Assembly: GCA_959347315.1 (NCBI GenBank) | Contig: OY365813.1 | Span: 20,170,854-20,234,853 of the forward strand | Reading direction: 5' to 3' | Source of the DNA: Bimastos eiseni | Lineage: Eukaryota; Annelida; Clitellata; Crassiclitellata; Lumbricidae | DNA: 64,000 bases | Part shown: piece after piece, positions 44,651-54,955 of the stretch | Numbering within the stretch: the stretch's first letter is position 1 | Layout: each line of letters begins with the position of its first letter | Position numbers and translations under genes: made by a program | The notes under the pieces: model-generated | Seen by the model: the letters and a program-made list of their open reading frames with translations, nothing else | Told to the model about the DNA's origin: nothing | Database searches by the model: none

Positions 44651-45044
44651 CAAAGAATCTTCCTAGCAGAACGACGATTTATCGCTGACTGATCTGTTGA
44701 TAGTGCCATAATTTGATCCTGCTTCATGTGCAATGAATAGTTTCAACTTTTAGCCTCAAATGGTTTATTCTTAAGCAAAGCTCGGCTGGTTAGCAACGGT
44801 CCGAGGGTCGGACGTTTGTCGTCTCTGGCTTACATCTCTGGCGCCACAATCATCTTATGTAGCCTACTTTTGTAGTATGCATACAAATGGTGTTTCCTGG
44901 GCTGATATATACAAAATGTCTCTCACGTCCTTCGCGTCACTATTGCAGTATGGAGTTTACTAAGGACTCGACAAACGATCGCAGGCGATGACGATAATTT
45001 GGTCGTACCCATAGCCGCAAAAATGGCTGGAGTCAGGACTGCGA

Positions 45045-45170
45045 TGCTGCTGCTGATGATGATGACGACGACGACGACTACGCGGCAACAAAGACGACGA
45101 CGACGACGATGACGATTACGATGACGATGACGATGACGATTATGATGATGATGATGATGATGATGATGAT
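45045..45170. repeat. GAC/GAT microsatellite
   Basis: GACGACGACGACGA, GATGACGATGACGATG and GATGATGATGATG blocks. Confidence 0.9.
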
Positions 45171-45330
45171 ATATTACTTTTTATAACTGATTATAATATA
45201 TAAAAAAATTATTTCGTATGTTGATGTTGGTCTCGGTCTGGGCCCCTAAAGCGTGCCGGATCAGCTGCACACCCAACAATAGCGTCAACTGCATACTTCG
45301 TCAGTAAACCCTGTTTACGCTCCTCAAATA

Positions 45331-45407
45331 ATCGTGATCGTAATCTCCAAATTTCTAAAACGCCACTCAAAAGCCAAGCGCAGGGCACCAGCTTATTCAC
45401 GATCGCT
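45331..45407 (-). repeat. family A repeat copy
   Basis: On the minus strand: CGTGAATAAGCTGGTGCCCT, GCGCTTGGCTTTTGAGTGGC, then GGAGATTACGATCACGAT. Confidence 0.75.
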
Positions 45408-46390
45408 GGTTAAATACAAATATATATTTATATATTATAGGTATTTATATATATATAATATATATAAAAGAAATATTATAACGCCATTAAAAGGCGTAGG
45501 GCATCGGAGCCATGCGGGCCACAACCCCTCGCTCGAAAGAGGAGAGTAGGATGTCTTCGGTTCCTTGGTCGCACTGTGGCGTGATCCTGAATAATTAATC
45601 TCTCAAGTGGACGTTGTATGGAAAATTGTATCTTGATAGAAAAAACGTTGCGGCATAAAACGGAGCTTCACAGCTATTTACAAAGACATCTCATGAGTCT
45701 TAACTGATGACGCAGCAATTATATAGCATAGAATACGTAGGCTGAACATAGCTTAGCATGGAATTATACATAATAATTATAGACTAGTCAATTAGGCAAT
45801 CAAACTATCAACCAATCAGCAATCGATCGATCTATCAATCAATTATTCAATTAATCATTCAAGTAAACATCCATCCGTCCAATCAACCTACATATACATA
45901 TATAGGTTGATATATATATATATATATATATGTATATACGAGAATAAATTTCACAATAGTATACGTGGCTTTCTATCATATAGTTACATAGTGATAGTCC
46001 AATACTGTCAGGTTACAACGCTGAAATTCGATCTTAGTACGCAGCCTACTACTTACTATCCGCGCGATACGTTCTCTGTATATAAGAACGAGCCTATTAT
46101 ATATATAAAAATGCTAATCGAAAAGATCTCCTTTGAAGGGGAGGGATGAGACCGAGAAAAAAAACAAAGACTGTAACTATGTGTCACAGAACATCACATT
46201 CGACAAAGTAGACTCCTTCCTTTAACCATGAGGAGGACATGCGTGACGTCTGATTTCCTTACGGATATATGCTGGAAACAGACGGCCTGACAGGAACCAC
46301 GACCTGCTCTCCGATTACATGCCACGAACTGGAAAGGCAATCAGACCGATGCATACTGACGAGCTAGGGCGAACACAGGGCTTGGAAATT
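45408..46390. other. no recognisable gene; AT-rich intronic sequence
   Basis: TATA-rich stretches at 45420-45465 and 45895-45930, and ATCAATC/CATCC runs at 45800-45890. No supported exon. Confidence 0.4.
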
Positions 46391-46792
46391 CAATGTTCTC
46401 TCTAAGCTGTGCGCTTGTCCGCGCGCTCACGGGCCGTGGGGCCAGCGCACACAAAATAATTTAATGTGCGCACAGAATGTTTTTGCACAAATAACGAGCC
46501 ACAATTTCTGTTTGTGAAACTACGTAAATCGAGTCTCCTAGATGGCTGCAGCCTATCTTACTCCAGAATCTTTGGTTCCATGGCTGATACATTCCCTTAT
46601 TTATCTTTGGACAAGAGACTTTTCTTAGGTTATCAGAACTTATCACCGTAGACTTTTAGATATGGTAATGAATGGACCTGCGCACAGTTTTATGCGCAGG
46701 TCCAAGCTGAGTGCGATCATAGTTAAATTAGGACCTGTTGCACACATAAAATCTCTTGCGCGCGCTATCTCCAAATTTTAGAGGAAACGTTG
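46391..46792. mobile_element. family F short TIR element, 402 bp
   Basis: Left end CAATGTTCTCTCTAA and right end (reverse complement) CAACGTTTCCTCTAA are imperfect 15-bp TIRs. The interior shares CTTTGGTTCCATGGCTGATA, TTTCTTAGGTTATCAGAACT and GAGTGCGATCATAG with copies at 48988-49283 and 61251-63490. No clear target duplication. Confidence 0.7.
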
Positions 46793-46939
46793 ATCGGCTT
46801 GAGTTGAGAAAGCCAGCGTTCGGGAAGCCAGTGCAAGCAGCTAAGAGAAGGCACGCCAGGGCTGATCTAGAATTTTCTGCGAGGTAGTGGTTCTTCCGAT
46901 TGAGTTCGGGAAGCCAGTACAAAGAATGAGGGTCAGCAG

Positions 46940-47065
46940 CTTTAGCCTGGGATTCGGAACGCGCTCTGTGTAAGCGCTTGAAACAAACAGTTCTGTTGCG
47001 TTGCGTTTAGGCTGGAAGCGCCACTGAGCGGTTGATTTAGAGGGGCGCTATATATTTAGTCTGAA
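46940..47065 (+). repeat. LINE 3' tail
   Basis: GCCTGGGATTCGGAACGCGC (WDSERA in one frame, a decayed WNSLP block) is followed by AGAGGGGCGCTATATATTTA and a GAATGAATG simple repeat. Confidence 0.5.
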
Positions 47066-47335
47066 TGAATGCTCTCTGTCTCTGCGTCTGCCTCTGCCTA
47101 TCTCTGTCCTTCTGTATCTCTGTTTCTGCCTCTTTGTATCCTGTTCTACCTGTCTCAGCCTCCGCCTCTATCTCTGTCTCTGTCTCTGCGTCTGTCTCTG
47201 CCTCTGTATCTGTCTCTGCCTATATATCTGACTCTGTCTGTCTCTGTCTCTCTATATCTGTCTCTGTCTCTATGCCTCCGCCTTTAGATTATTTGCGTGT
47301 CTGTCTGCTCTGTTTCTCCCCCTCTCTCTAATGTT
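47066..47335. repeat. CTGTCTC/CTGCCTC pyrimidine tract
   Basis: Degenerate TCTCTGTCTCTG sequence. Confidence 0.8.
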
Positions 47336-47944
47336 TCTGCTAACTGGACCCGGATTTCTCTTTTACCAACTCTGCACATCCTTTCCGACTTGACGTAGCA
47401 TCGGAGACAAACCCTGCTCTGCCCCAAGTCTTAGAGTAGCACCGTCGAATCTTGCATTCAAAGTAGCAAGGCCCTGTATGAATGAACGAACGAACGAATG
47501 AACAAAGAAGAACTAAAAGCAGGTGCACAAAGCGGCAACCATCTTTCCCCAACTGTGGCCGTTTTCCATGATATAACTGACTTTGTACGACTATTCCTCG
47601 CACCTGTCACATAGTGCGCACCTGCCTCACGTGCGCGCCAAAGCCTCGTTCATGTTTCATGATCGCGACTCGGTTTTTTTGGTAGTCACTCTTGTCTCGA
47701 CGCTAATTACGAGGTCGTGAGGTTCAGTTCTTAGATGTGTGCATTAAGAAGCAAGCTCGCAACAGACGACAGAGATTCAACATAAAAACAATCGAAAATA
47801 ATCGATAGACGTCAGTGTGGAGAAAAAAAGATGAGGAAGATATCAGACCGTGTGGTAGAGCCATTGCAAGTTACACAGGACTGACGCTGTGGTAGAGTGG
47901 CGTAACAACAATTTCCAATTGCCATTGCTAATGACACTGCAGTT
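47336..47944. other. no recognisable gene
   Basis: Intronic sequence with a short AACGAACG run at 47485-47500. Confidence 0.4.
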
Positions 47945-48615
47945 GTAATGTAATGTAATGTAATGGATCACTTATATGGCACCAGTCGAATCACGACTCA
48001 ACACAAGGCTAAACAGAAAAAGGAAAGTCTTCAAGCGTTTCCAGAAGGCAGCAGGGGAGAGACAGCAGCTCCTTCCGAAAAGGAAAGGGGAGGCTATTCC
48101 AGTTGGTGGGACCCACGTAGGCATAGCTCCTGGATTTGGCCGTGGCAGAGTGCATGCGGGGAGCCACCAGAAGTCCGCGGACAGAGGAACGAATGGAAAC
48201 CCGTTGCAGAAAAGAGGAGACAATAGTGCAGAGAGCCAGAAGATAGGTGGGGGCAGATCCAAGGAGACAGTAACGCATCAACGCAAGGGTCTTGAAAGGA
48301 ATGCGTTGAGGTGCAGGGAGCCAGTGAAGGGATTCATGAATGAAGGAAGAGATGTGACCAAATATTGGAATTCCACCAATTGGTCGGGCAGTCGCCTTGA
48401 GAATGGACTGAAGCTTAGAGATGCTGTGAGAGGAGAGTCCAATAAAGGCAGCGTTGCCAAAGTCGACCCTAGAGCAGATCAGATCATAGCGTGGACACTG
48501 GACACAGCATGCGATGAGAGCGACCGTCCAATAGAACGGATCTGGCGACGGTGATAGAAGTAGGAGCGAGAGAGGGCATTTATGTGGATTACTGCTGCAA
48601 CAGTCGTCAGCAATG
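47945..48615 (-). pseudogene. 5'-truncated CR1/L2-like LINE, RT C-terminal region and 3' tail
   Basis: Minus-strand frames give, in order, YFYHRRQIRSIGRSLSSHAV (the usual FHLRxIxRIRxxLS block), then after a frame change VDFGNAAFIGLSSHSISKLQ (SRLDYCNxLLxGLP...LQ block), ESLHWLPAPQRIPFKTLALM, GSAPTYLLAL, SIRSSVRGLLVAPRM and YAYVGPTNWNSLPF. This is the standard C-terminal order of CR1/L2-clade reverse transcriptases. The element ends GACTGGTGCCATATAAGTGA followed by a CATTA simple repeat, and is cut off on its 5' side by a microsatellite. It has at least one frameshift. It lies in intron 1 in the receptor's sense orientation. Confidence 0.75.
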
Positions 48616-48880
48616 CCACTACTATTACCATTGGTATTACCTTTGACACAACCATTACCATTATCACTGTCGCTGCCATTAGCATTACCGTTGTCATTGC
48701 CATTAACATCATTATACTCTCATTGTCATCACCATTATCAATGACATTATCATTATCATTGCCATGATCAATGACATTGCCATTACCATTATCATTTTCG
48801 TTGCCATTACCATTGGCATTTACATTATCATTACCATTGCTATCACCACGGACATTCTTTTGCCATTATAATAATCATTA
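48590..48880. repeat. CATTAC/CATTGC hexamer-like microsatellite
   Basis: CCATTACCATTATCATTGC-like units over about 290 bp, abutting the truncated end of the LINE. Confidence 0.85.
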
Positions 48881-48987
48881 CCGTCGTCAGCTTAGATAAA
48901 GTTAGGTTAAGATAGATCCGATAAGATCATGTTAGCTTTTATCAGATCATATCAGATTTAATCAGATTATTTAGACTTAATCACTGG

Positions 48988-49283
48988 CAATGTTCCCTCT
49001 AAGCTGTGTGCCCACACAATTTATGTGGCCTATCTAACACCAGAAACTTTGGTTCCTTAGCTGATACGTCCAGTCGTCCCCTAATTTATATTTAGACAAG
49101 GGCTCTTCTTAGGCTATCAGAAATTATCGCCATATACTTTCAGATATGGTCCTAATTTAACTGTTCATCGCATTCAGCTCAGACCTGCGCACATAAGTGT
49201 GAACCATGTATAAAATAATGTACACACAATTTGACACAAAATTTCTTGCACGCATTATCTCCAAACAATTAGAGAGAACATTG
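48988..49283. mobile_element. family F short TIR element, 296 bp
   Basis: CAATGTTCCCTCTAAGCTG at the left and CAATGTTCTCTCTAATTG (reverse complement) at the right. The interior matches 46391-46792 with an internal deletion. It is inserted in ATCAGATTA-rich sequence. Confidence 0.75.
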
Positions 49284-49374
49284 ACTTTCAGATTAGATAA
49301 AATTGGAGCTGATCAGATTAAAATGACATCAGATTTGATTAGATAGGACTAAACCAGCCAACACACTGTATTCA

Positions 49375-49456
49375 TTCATTCAGTAAAATAATTTATATAT
49401 CGCCCCGTCAAGAAACCTAATCAGAGGCGCTCTCAGCCAGGCTGCGGTCAAACAAG
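49375..49456 (-). repeat. family B-like tail fragment next to a splice donor
   Basis: An ATTCATTCATTC simple repeat, then AATTTATATATCGCCCC and CCTAATCAGAGGCGCTCTC. It ends 13 bp from the exon 1 donor of the second receptor. Confidence 0.6.
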
Positions 49457-49469
49457 AATGTATGCCTAC

Positions 49470-49871
49470 CTTGCACATGATTTCTCCGAATATCCACATC
49501 TGTTGAACAGCGGTTACTACAGTAAAGGGAATTCCAACGAGATAGAGAAGATCCGCGATGGCCAGATTCAGGATGTAGATGTTCGTAACTCTTTCCAATC
49601 TGGCGGATATGACGAGAACGTAGACGACCAATCCGTTTGTGACGATACCAAAGCAGCAGACGATGACGTAGAGAACGATGATCGTCGACATGAAGGCGCC
49701 CATTTCCGGCGGATGTTGCGACGACGAGAAGGTGGAGTTCATTTCCGGTAAGGGGGTCGAAGAGTTGGTCAAGTTTTCGTTGGAGGGGTCGGAGGTGCAG
49801 TTGATGAACGAGTAGTTGAACCCGATGCAGTCGGATTCATTTTCGGAGACGCTGAGTGGGTTCAGGGCCAT
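49470..49871 (-). CDS. allatostatin-C/somatostatin-type neuropeptide GPCR, exon 1 (N-terminus, TM1-TM2)
   Basis: First coding exon of a 464-aa class A receptor assembled from exons 49470-49871, 39157-39554 and 36895-37489. It encodes residues 1-134. The start has an excellent context (AACCATGG). The extracellular N-terminus of about 58 residues has six N-glycosylation sequons (N11, N19, N24, N33, N36, N45). TM1 carries N79, TM2 carries LAIAD 103-107, loop 1 has W126 and FG, and the exon ends at the disulfide Cys C133 and Lys134, with donor AAG|GTAGGC in phase 0. The protein should bind an AstC/somatostatin-like peptide and couple to Gi/o-type proteins by family precedent. Opioid-type receptors are the nearest alternative. 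Vertebrate somatostatin receptors are intronless in their coding region; this gene is not. Confidence 0.9.
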
Positions 49872-49899
49872 GGTTGTTGTATCTTCAAAGAAAGGAGTA

Positions 49900-50160
49900 G
49901 GCTGGGTAAGTAGAAGTTGACTTACAGGTGAGCTATGGTAAACTCACGTAATCCAAAGTAGATTTAGATATGCTGAGGTACACATAATAAAGCCAAGGTA
50001 AATTTAGGAAAGCCAAGGTAAATTTAGATAAGAACTGGTTAACTATGATAGGCTTAGGTTAATTCAGAGAAGCCAAGGTTAACTGAGATAAGCCAAGATA
50101 ACAAAGTTATTCCAAGGTTAGACAATATAAACTAAGTCTAACTGGGTAAGGTTGACTGCA
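49900..50160. repeat. degenerate ~25-bp tandem repeat upstream of the second receptor
   Basis: AAGCCAAGGTAAATTTAGAT-type units recur about ten times (GCCAAGGTTAACTGAGATAA, GGCTTAGGTTAATTCAGAGA and others), starting 30 bp upstream of the receptor's first codon. Confidence 0.75.
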
Positions 50161-50775
50161 TGTACAAGGCAAGCAAAGACACACTAAAGTATGCCAAGCA
50201 ACGACACGTTAAAGTAAGAAAAGGTTATCTAAGATTAACCACCGGGACAAAAAATTTGTCTAAATCCATCGAAGACTGGAGAGCTTGTTATCTAATGAAA
50301 GGGACGGAGCACATTTATTTACATTCAGTTCTTTTCCCACGTAGCTCTTCTCACTTTCCCCTCTGATAGGTTCCACTGTTAAGGGCGCCATAGAAATATG
50401 TAAATACGATGCATATGTAAAGAAATAAATCCAGCTTTACCCAAATCATATCGGGTGCAGTAAGAGTTCAAACGATTGGGGCGTTGGGTGCAACCATTGG
50501 CTCCAATCTCGTTTCAACACCTCGATGACGTTCCATCGACTGATGCCCCCATCCATATAACGCCCCTCGTGTTTTACCAATATGTCAACGACATCTGTCC
50601 CATCTCAATGTACGCTTCGCCGACTAGGTGGGGCATACGCCGGCGAAGGACGGAGCCAGGATAGATCAATTGCTGACTACAACAGGATGAACCATTGGAT
50701 GAAGGAGTGACCTTCTTCCTCCCTCTACACCAGGTGCCGATCCGCCGTAGGGAGTGGATGATATTCGTTTGTTTG
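50161..50775. other. no recognisable gene; one tail-like repeat fragment
   Basis: TAAGGGCGCCATAGAAATATG at about 50380 is a diverged copy of the shared tail. Nothing else recognised. Confidence 0.4.
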
Positions 50776-50779
50776 GGAT

Positions 50780-50950
50780 TATCACTATCTAATCTGATTC
50801 CACTGTCTCGCTTGACTGTTAGGCAACGTCGTGATTATTCGGTTGTTGGCCCTTTCAACTGGAATGGCCTCCACTTTAGCTTCGCTTTTTGCTTGTGGCC
50901 CAGCCGGCAGGGCTTTATAAGTTGCTCGAGTGAGATAACAAGCCCATAAC
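50780..50950 (+). pseudogene. LINE RT C-terminal remnant
   Basis: SNLIPLSRLTVRQRRDYSVV followed directly by GPFNWNGLHFSF aligns with the ending of the LINE at 47945-48615 (SYAYVGPTNWNSLPFPF). Only the last conserved block is present. Confidence 0.6.
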
Positions 50951-51077
50951 ATGCGTGTACAAATTACATTATTTGACGTGTTGGCATGCATAGTTTAGAT
51001 TAGGAGTACTAGTTCGAGACTAAAGATCTTGACATTTTGAATAAAATCAAATTGTATTGTATTTTATTAATTTATTA

Positions 51078-51301
51078 CCGAAATTTGATACCGCCCTTCT
51101 TCCAACATTTTTTGCTCAGAAGTGCATACACACGCCTCGATGGCGCAATCGCAGTTGTACTGCAGAGCAATTGTGCGCGAAGGACTTGCTCAAGGTCCCT
51201 ACACAGTGACTGACGCCCCGGAAGAGGGTCGAACCCGCGCGCTCAGCACACACTGAACGTTACGGGCTGACCGCTCTAACCGATCGGCCACTGTGCCACA
51301 C
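51078..51301 (-). repeat. tRNA-derived SINE, copy 1
   Basis: The minus strand starts TGTGGCACAGTGGCCGATCG, then GGTTAGAGCGGTCAG (A box) and GCGGGTTCGACCCTC (B box). The body ends GGCGGTATCAAATTTCGG. Nearly identical to 54956-55175. Confidence 0.85.
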
Positions 51302-51780
51302 GATTTTACTGTAGTGCATTGATTTTTTTATTGAATTGTATTGTATTGTATTGTAACCTTCGTGTAAAAATTATTCTGGCTCGTATGAATTAGATTTAGA
51401 CCGGTTCGAGAACAACGAAAGTTAAGAATTGCCTCTAACTCCGAATCGGGATCAAATAAAGAATTTACAATTACAATTTCGCTCGGTGAAAACCGAGGAG
51501 ACGCCTTCTTTGGCCACGAAGCAAGAGCACAATTTGTGTGGTGTTTGTGTCGTTCTAATAGACGAGAAAAGAGTAATTTCGCCAACGGATATTGGACACC
51601 CCCGGTGTACGGACGAGTTGCTGCCGTTGCCGCGAAGGGTAGGTCAACAAGGGACTGAATGAACTAATAAATGAACATCTGATAGACTCCGCGTAGAAAG
51701 GTGACGCAAGCAATCAAGGTTTTATAATTACAAGTCCGGCAACAAGACTCTTAATTGGAGTGCCTTGCACCAGTAATAGC
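51302..51780. other. no recognisable gene
   Basis: Nothing identifiable beyond short AATAC/TTGTA runs at 51330-51355. Confidence 0.4.
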
Positions 51781-51784
51781 AGTA

Positions 51785-51975
51785 GTAGTTTCCGTTTGAC
51801 AACACTGTGTGATAGCAAAGAGCATTAGGGTGCCCTCTTTCTTTATCCAGGGTTGGGACTGGCACACCAGAGTGCGAACAGTAGTTGTTTCAGTTTAAAG
51901 ACATTATATGGTAACGAAGATTGTTAGCGTCGCTACCTACTTTATCCAGGCTTGGGACTGGCACCATTAGTATCC
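51785..51975 (+). repeat. family C repeat, tandem dimer
   Basis: Two successive copies, each with a GTTTNANNACANT start and TTTATCCAGGNTTGGGACTG followed by GCAC. Confidence 0.7.
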
Positions 51976-52498
51976 ATGGTACAAACACAGATACGCCTAA
52001 CGAAGAAAGACCTTGTTTGCAATCGAATAAAAAGTAATGAAAATCATCCCCCAGCTTTTAAAACTACGATGAAAATCGGTTAAGACAAATTCATTACTTA
52101 CTTAATTAATATTGTGGTTAAAAGACTCAATTAATTGAAAGAATAATAATTAAGAATACTGGTTCTATGCTCATTGGTGAATATATTATCTATTGACGCC
52201 CAAAATATAATATGTATAAGCCCATCTGAATCCCTATCATAGAAGTTGTTGGACTAGATCGTGATGACGTCAGCATTGTTACTTTACCTGGAAATACTCC
52301 TAGACAGAAGGATCATTGCATTACATTACCGGCACCTCCAGTGACGTAAAGCGTTAAACATTACCTCCATTGACATATTTACATCACCTCCAATGACGTA
52401 TTACAGTACCTCTACTGACATATTACATACCTTCAGTGATGTAGGACTTCTAGTACTGTTTAATCCTGCCGCACAAATTAATCCAACGATCTCAATAC
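51976..52498. other. no gene; short ~35-bp TTACNT...CACCTCCA words
   Basis: From 52318 to 52440 words such as CACCTCCAGTGACGTA, CACCTCCAATGACGTA, TACCTCTACTGACATA and TACCTTCAGTGATGTA recur, a degenerate tandem repeat. Confidence 0.55.
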
Positions 52499-52623
52499 GC
52501 TCGAATGCCTTTAATGGTCCTCCAATCAGATCTGTCCCATTCTATGCACTCAACTGGGACGTGAACCCGGGCTTCGAACGATGTCGCTACTCATAGAATC
52601 TAAACACCATCACACTGCTTTGC
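52499..52623 (-). repeat. tRNA-like SINE family E, copy 1
   Basis: GGTCCTCCAATCAGATCTG, TGGGACGTGAACCCGGGCTT and CGAACGATGTCGCTACTC recur almost unchanged at 57909-58033. On the minus strand CAGTGTGATGG and GTTCGAAGCCC resemble A and B boxes. Confidence 0.7.
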
Positions 52624-53054
52624 AGTCTATGGATATGTAGTATATACTACAGAAGCCGCGATCAAGGAAGCGCTAATGTCCAAGTGTCTGTTGGTCAGTA
52701 TGCCGTAATCGCAATCTCCAGATTTCTGCATCCCCACAGCTGCGCATTGTTGACGAGTGCTGCGTCGCATCAGAGAGGTTGTCATCTGTGTGTAAAGCTC
52801 TCTATTCCTGAGCATCCGTTGTTGCTTCGGAGGAGACTGGATGCTTGTGAGAGCTGTAAAGGGCACTTGGTTCGAACCTTTAACTGTGAAGACTGATGGC
52901 GAGAGAGTAGACACTGGTTGGATTTATAAAGATCCTGTAGTGAATGGATGACGCGGTCGTCAACGCTGCGTGCTACAGAGTCTGATAGCAGGGATGAGTC
53001 GACAGCTATCGGCTGCCGATGACAATAACTCAGTTGATTGTTAAAGGATATAGA

Positions 53055-53365
53055 GCGCTCTCTCTCTCTCTCTCTCTCTCTCTCGCTCTCTCTCGCTCTC
53101 TCTCTCTCTCTTTCTTTCTCTCCATCTCTGTATGTCTGTCTGTCTGTCTCCCTTTCGCTCTTTCTCTTTCTGTTTCTTTCTCCCTACCTCCTTTACTCTC
53201 TCTCTCTCTTTCTCTGTCTGTCTGTCTTTCTCCCTTTCTCTCTTTCTCTCTCTCTTGTTTTTTCTCTGCACTTCTGCATGTTTCCTTCTCTCTATACGTG
53301 CATCCTGCTCTGTCCACGTGTCTCTGTCTCTTTCTCTCCTTCTGTCTCCCTCTTCGTACCTCTCT
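53055..53365. repeat. CT dinucleotide and pyrimidine-rich tract
   Basis: CTCTCTCTCTC followed by degenerate TCTG/TTTCTC sequence. Confidence 0.9.
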
Positions 53366-53487
53366 AACACACGCGCGAGCGCACTCTTACAATTCGCTTC
53401 CATTTCAACACGTCTTGGCAACAATCTCAATTAAGTCGGTCGTCGACTCTTTGGACGCTGTATACCTGACAGACATGCTGCCAACTA

Positions 53488-53735
53488 GACAGATTGACAG
53501 ACAGACAGATTGACAGACAGACAGATTGACAGACAGACAGATTGACAGATAGACAGATCGACAGATAGACAGATTGACAGATAGACAGATAGATAGACAA
53601 ACTGACATAGAAACAGGCAGGAGGACAGATTGACAGATAAGCAGACTGACAGACAGATCGACAGACATATTGACAGACACACAGACAAACAGACAGACAG
53701 ACTGACAGACATATAGATAAACAAACTGTCAGATA
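53488..53735. repeat. GACAGATTGACAGACA tetranucleotide array
   Basis: ACAG units with regularly placed ATTG and ATAG variants, giving a 16-bp pattern in the left half. Confidence 0.9.
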
Positions 53736-53751
53736 GACAGACCAAATGAAC

Positions 53752-53830
53752 GAACGAAAGAATGAATTAATGAATGAACGAACGAACGAACGAACGAATG
53801 AATGAATGAATGAACAAATAGACGAACAAA
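53752..53830. repeat. GAAC/GAAT microsatellite
   Basis: GAACGAACGAACGAACGAAT and neighbouring units. Confidence 0.9.
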
Positions 53831-54285
53831 CAAGACAACGAATGAATTAGTTCTATTGTAGTTATAATTTGTAAACAGTGATCTTTGTTTGTATTGCCAT
53901 AAGAGACTGATGCCTTGACCGCATCACATCGATCCAATGACGCCATGTTTCCGTCTTGCACGCAGACCATAGAGAAAGTCCATATCTCCCGAGTTAGACA
54001 TCCTCCATAAACCAAAATTAATACTTTATAGACCAGTAGTTATGTAGACATTTTATTTAACAGCAACAGTTTTCAAAGAAGACCCCTACCCCATTGACAT
54101 GATTTTATGCTGACTTCGTGGTAGGCTGAAAGATCAGCGGCTGCTAATACGCAGTACATTTTAAAAATATTATGCTCAATGGTAAATGCCACATTGACGT
54201 AACACGTTGTGTCGACAACAGGAGTTTAAATACAGTTACAAAGAACGCACACAATTTCAATGGCGAATGGACGGTTTCACTGTGT
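53831..54285. other. no recognisable gene
   Basis: No feature recognised. Confidence 0.4.
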
Positions 54286-54289
54286 CTTT

Positions 54290-54291
54290 CA

Positions 54292-54368
<77 letters not shown>

Positions 54369-54562
54369 GTCCATCTATCCATCCATCCATCCATCCATCC
54401 ATCCATCCATCCATCCATCCATCCATCCATCCATCCATCCATCCATCCATCCATCCATCCATCCATCCATCCATCCATCCATCCATCCATCCGTCTGTCT
54501 GTCTGTCTGTCTGTCTGTCTGCCTGTCTATCTTAGAATCTATCCATCCATTAAATCCATCCA
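54290..54562. repeat. compound CTAT, CATC, CTGT microsatellite
   Basis: About 18 CTAT units, then about 31 CATC units, then CTGT units, then shorter CATC runs to 54570. Confidence 0.97.
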
Positions 54563-54955
54563 TCCATTATTATTGCCAGGCTGAAGTTACTGGTCCTCAT
54601 ACAACCTCGAACGAAACTATTATTTTCCCAGAACTCTAATCAAGTCTGCGTCCATACTAGGTAGGCCTGCATTTAGCAGTTGCGCTACGTTTTCCTGTAT
54701 CAAACGCCCTCCGTAGAAATCGAGTTAATCGAACAAGATCTCTAGCGCGCAGACCGTATTGCTGGATGGATGGAGCGAGATCTTAGCGAGAGATAGGAAT
54801 CCGTTGTAAAACAAAGTAACTAGGAAGAAAGCTTCATTCGTCTTACACTCAAAACGGTTGAACGCTTATAAGTCCGCATTAGACACTCTCGCCAGTCGAG
54901 ATTATCATTCTGGGGAACATTAGAACTGCGGTGTCTGTGATAGATATTTTTATTT

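Noticed and set aside
47976..48554. 192-codon plus-strand frame
   Set aside because: It is antisense to a LINE reverse-transcriptase remnant with clear conserved blocks on the minus strand.
51078..51301. tRNA gene
   Set aside because: Same element recurs at 54956 with a long non-tRNA body; a tRNA-derived SINE.
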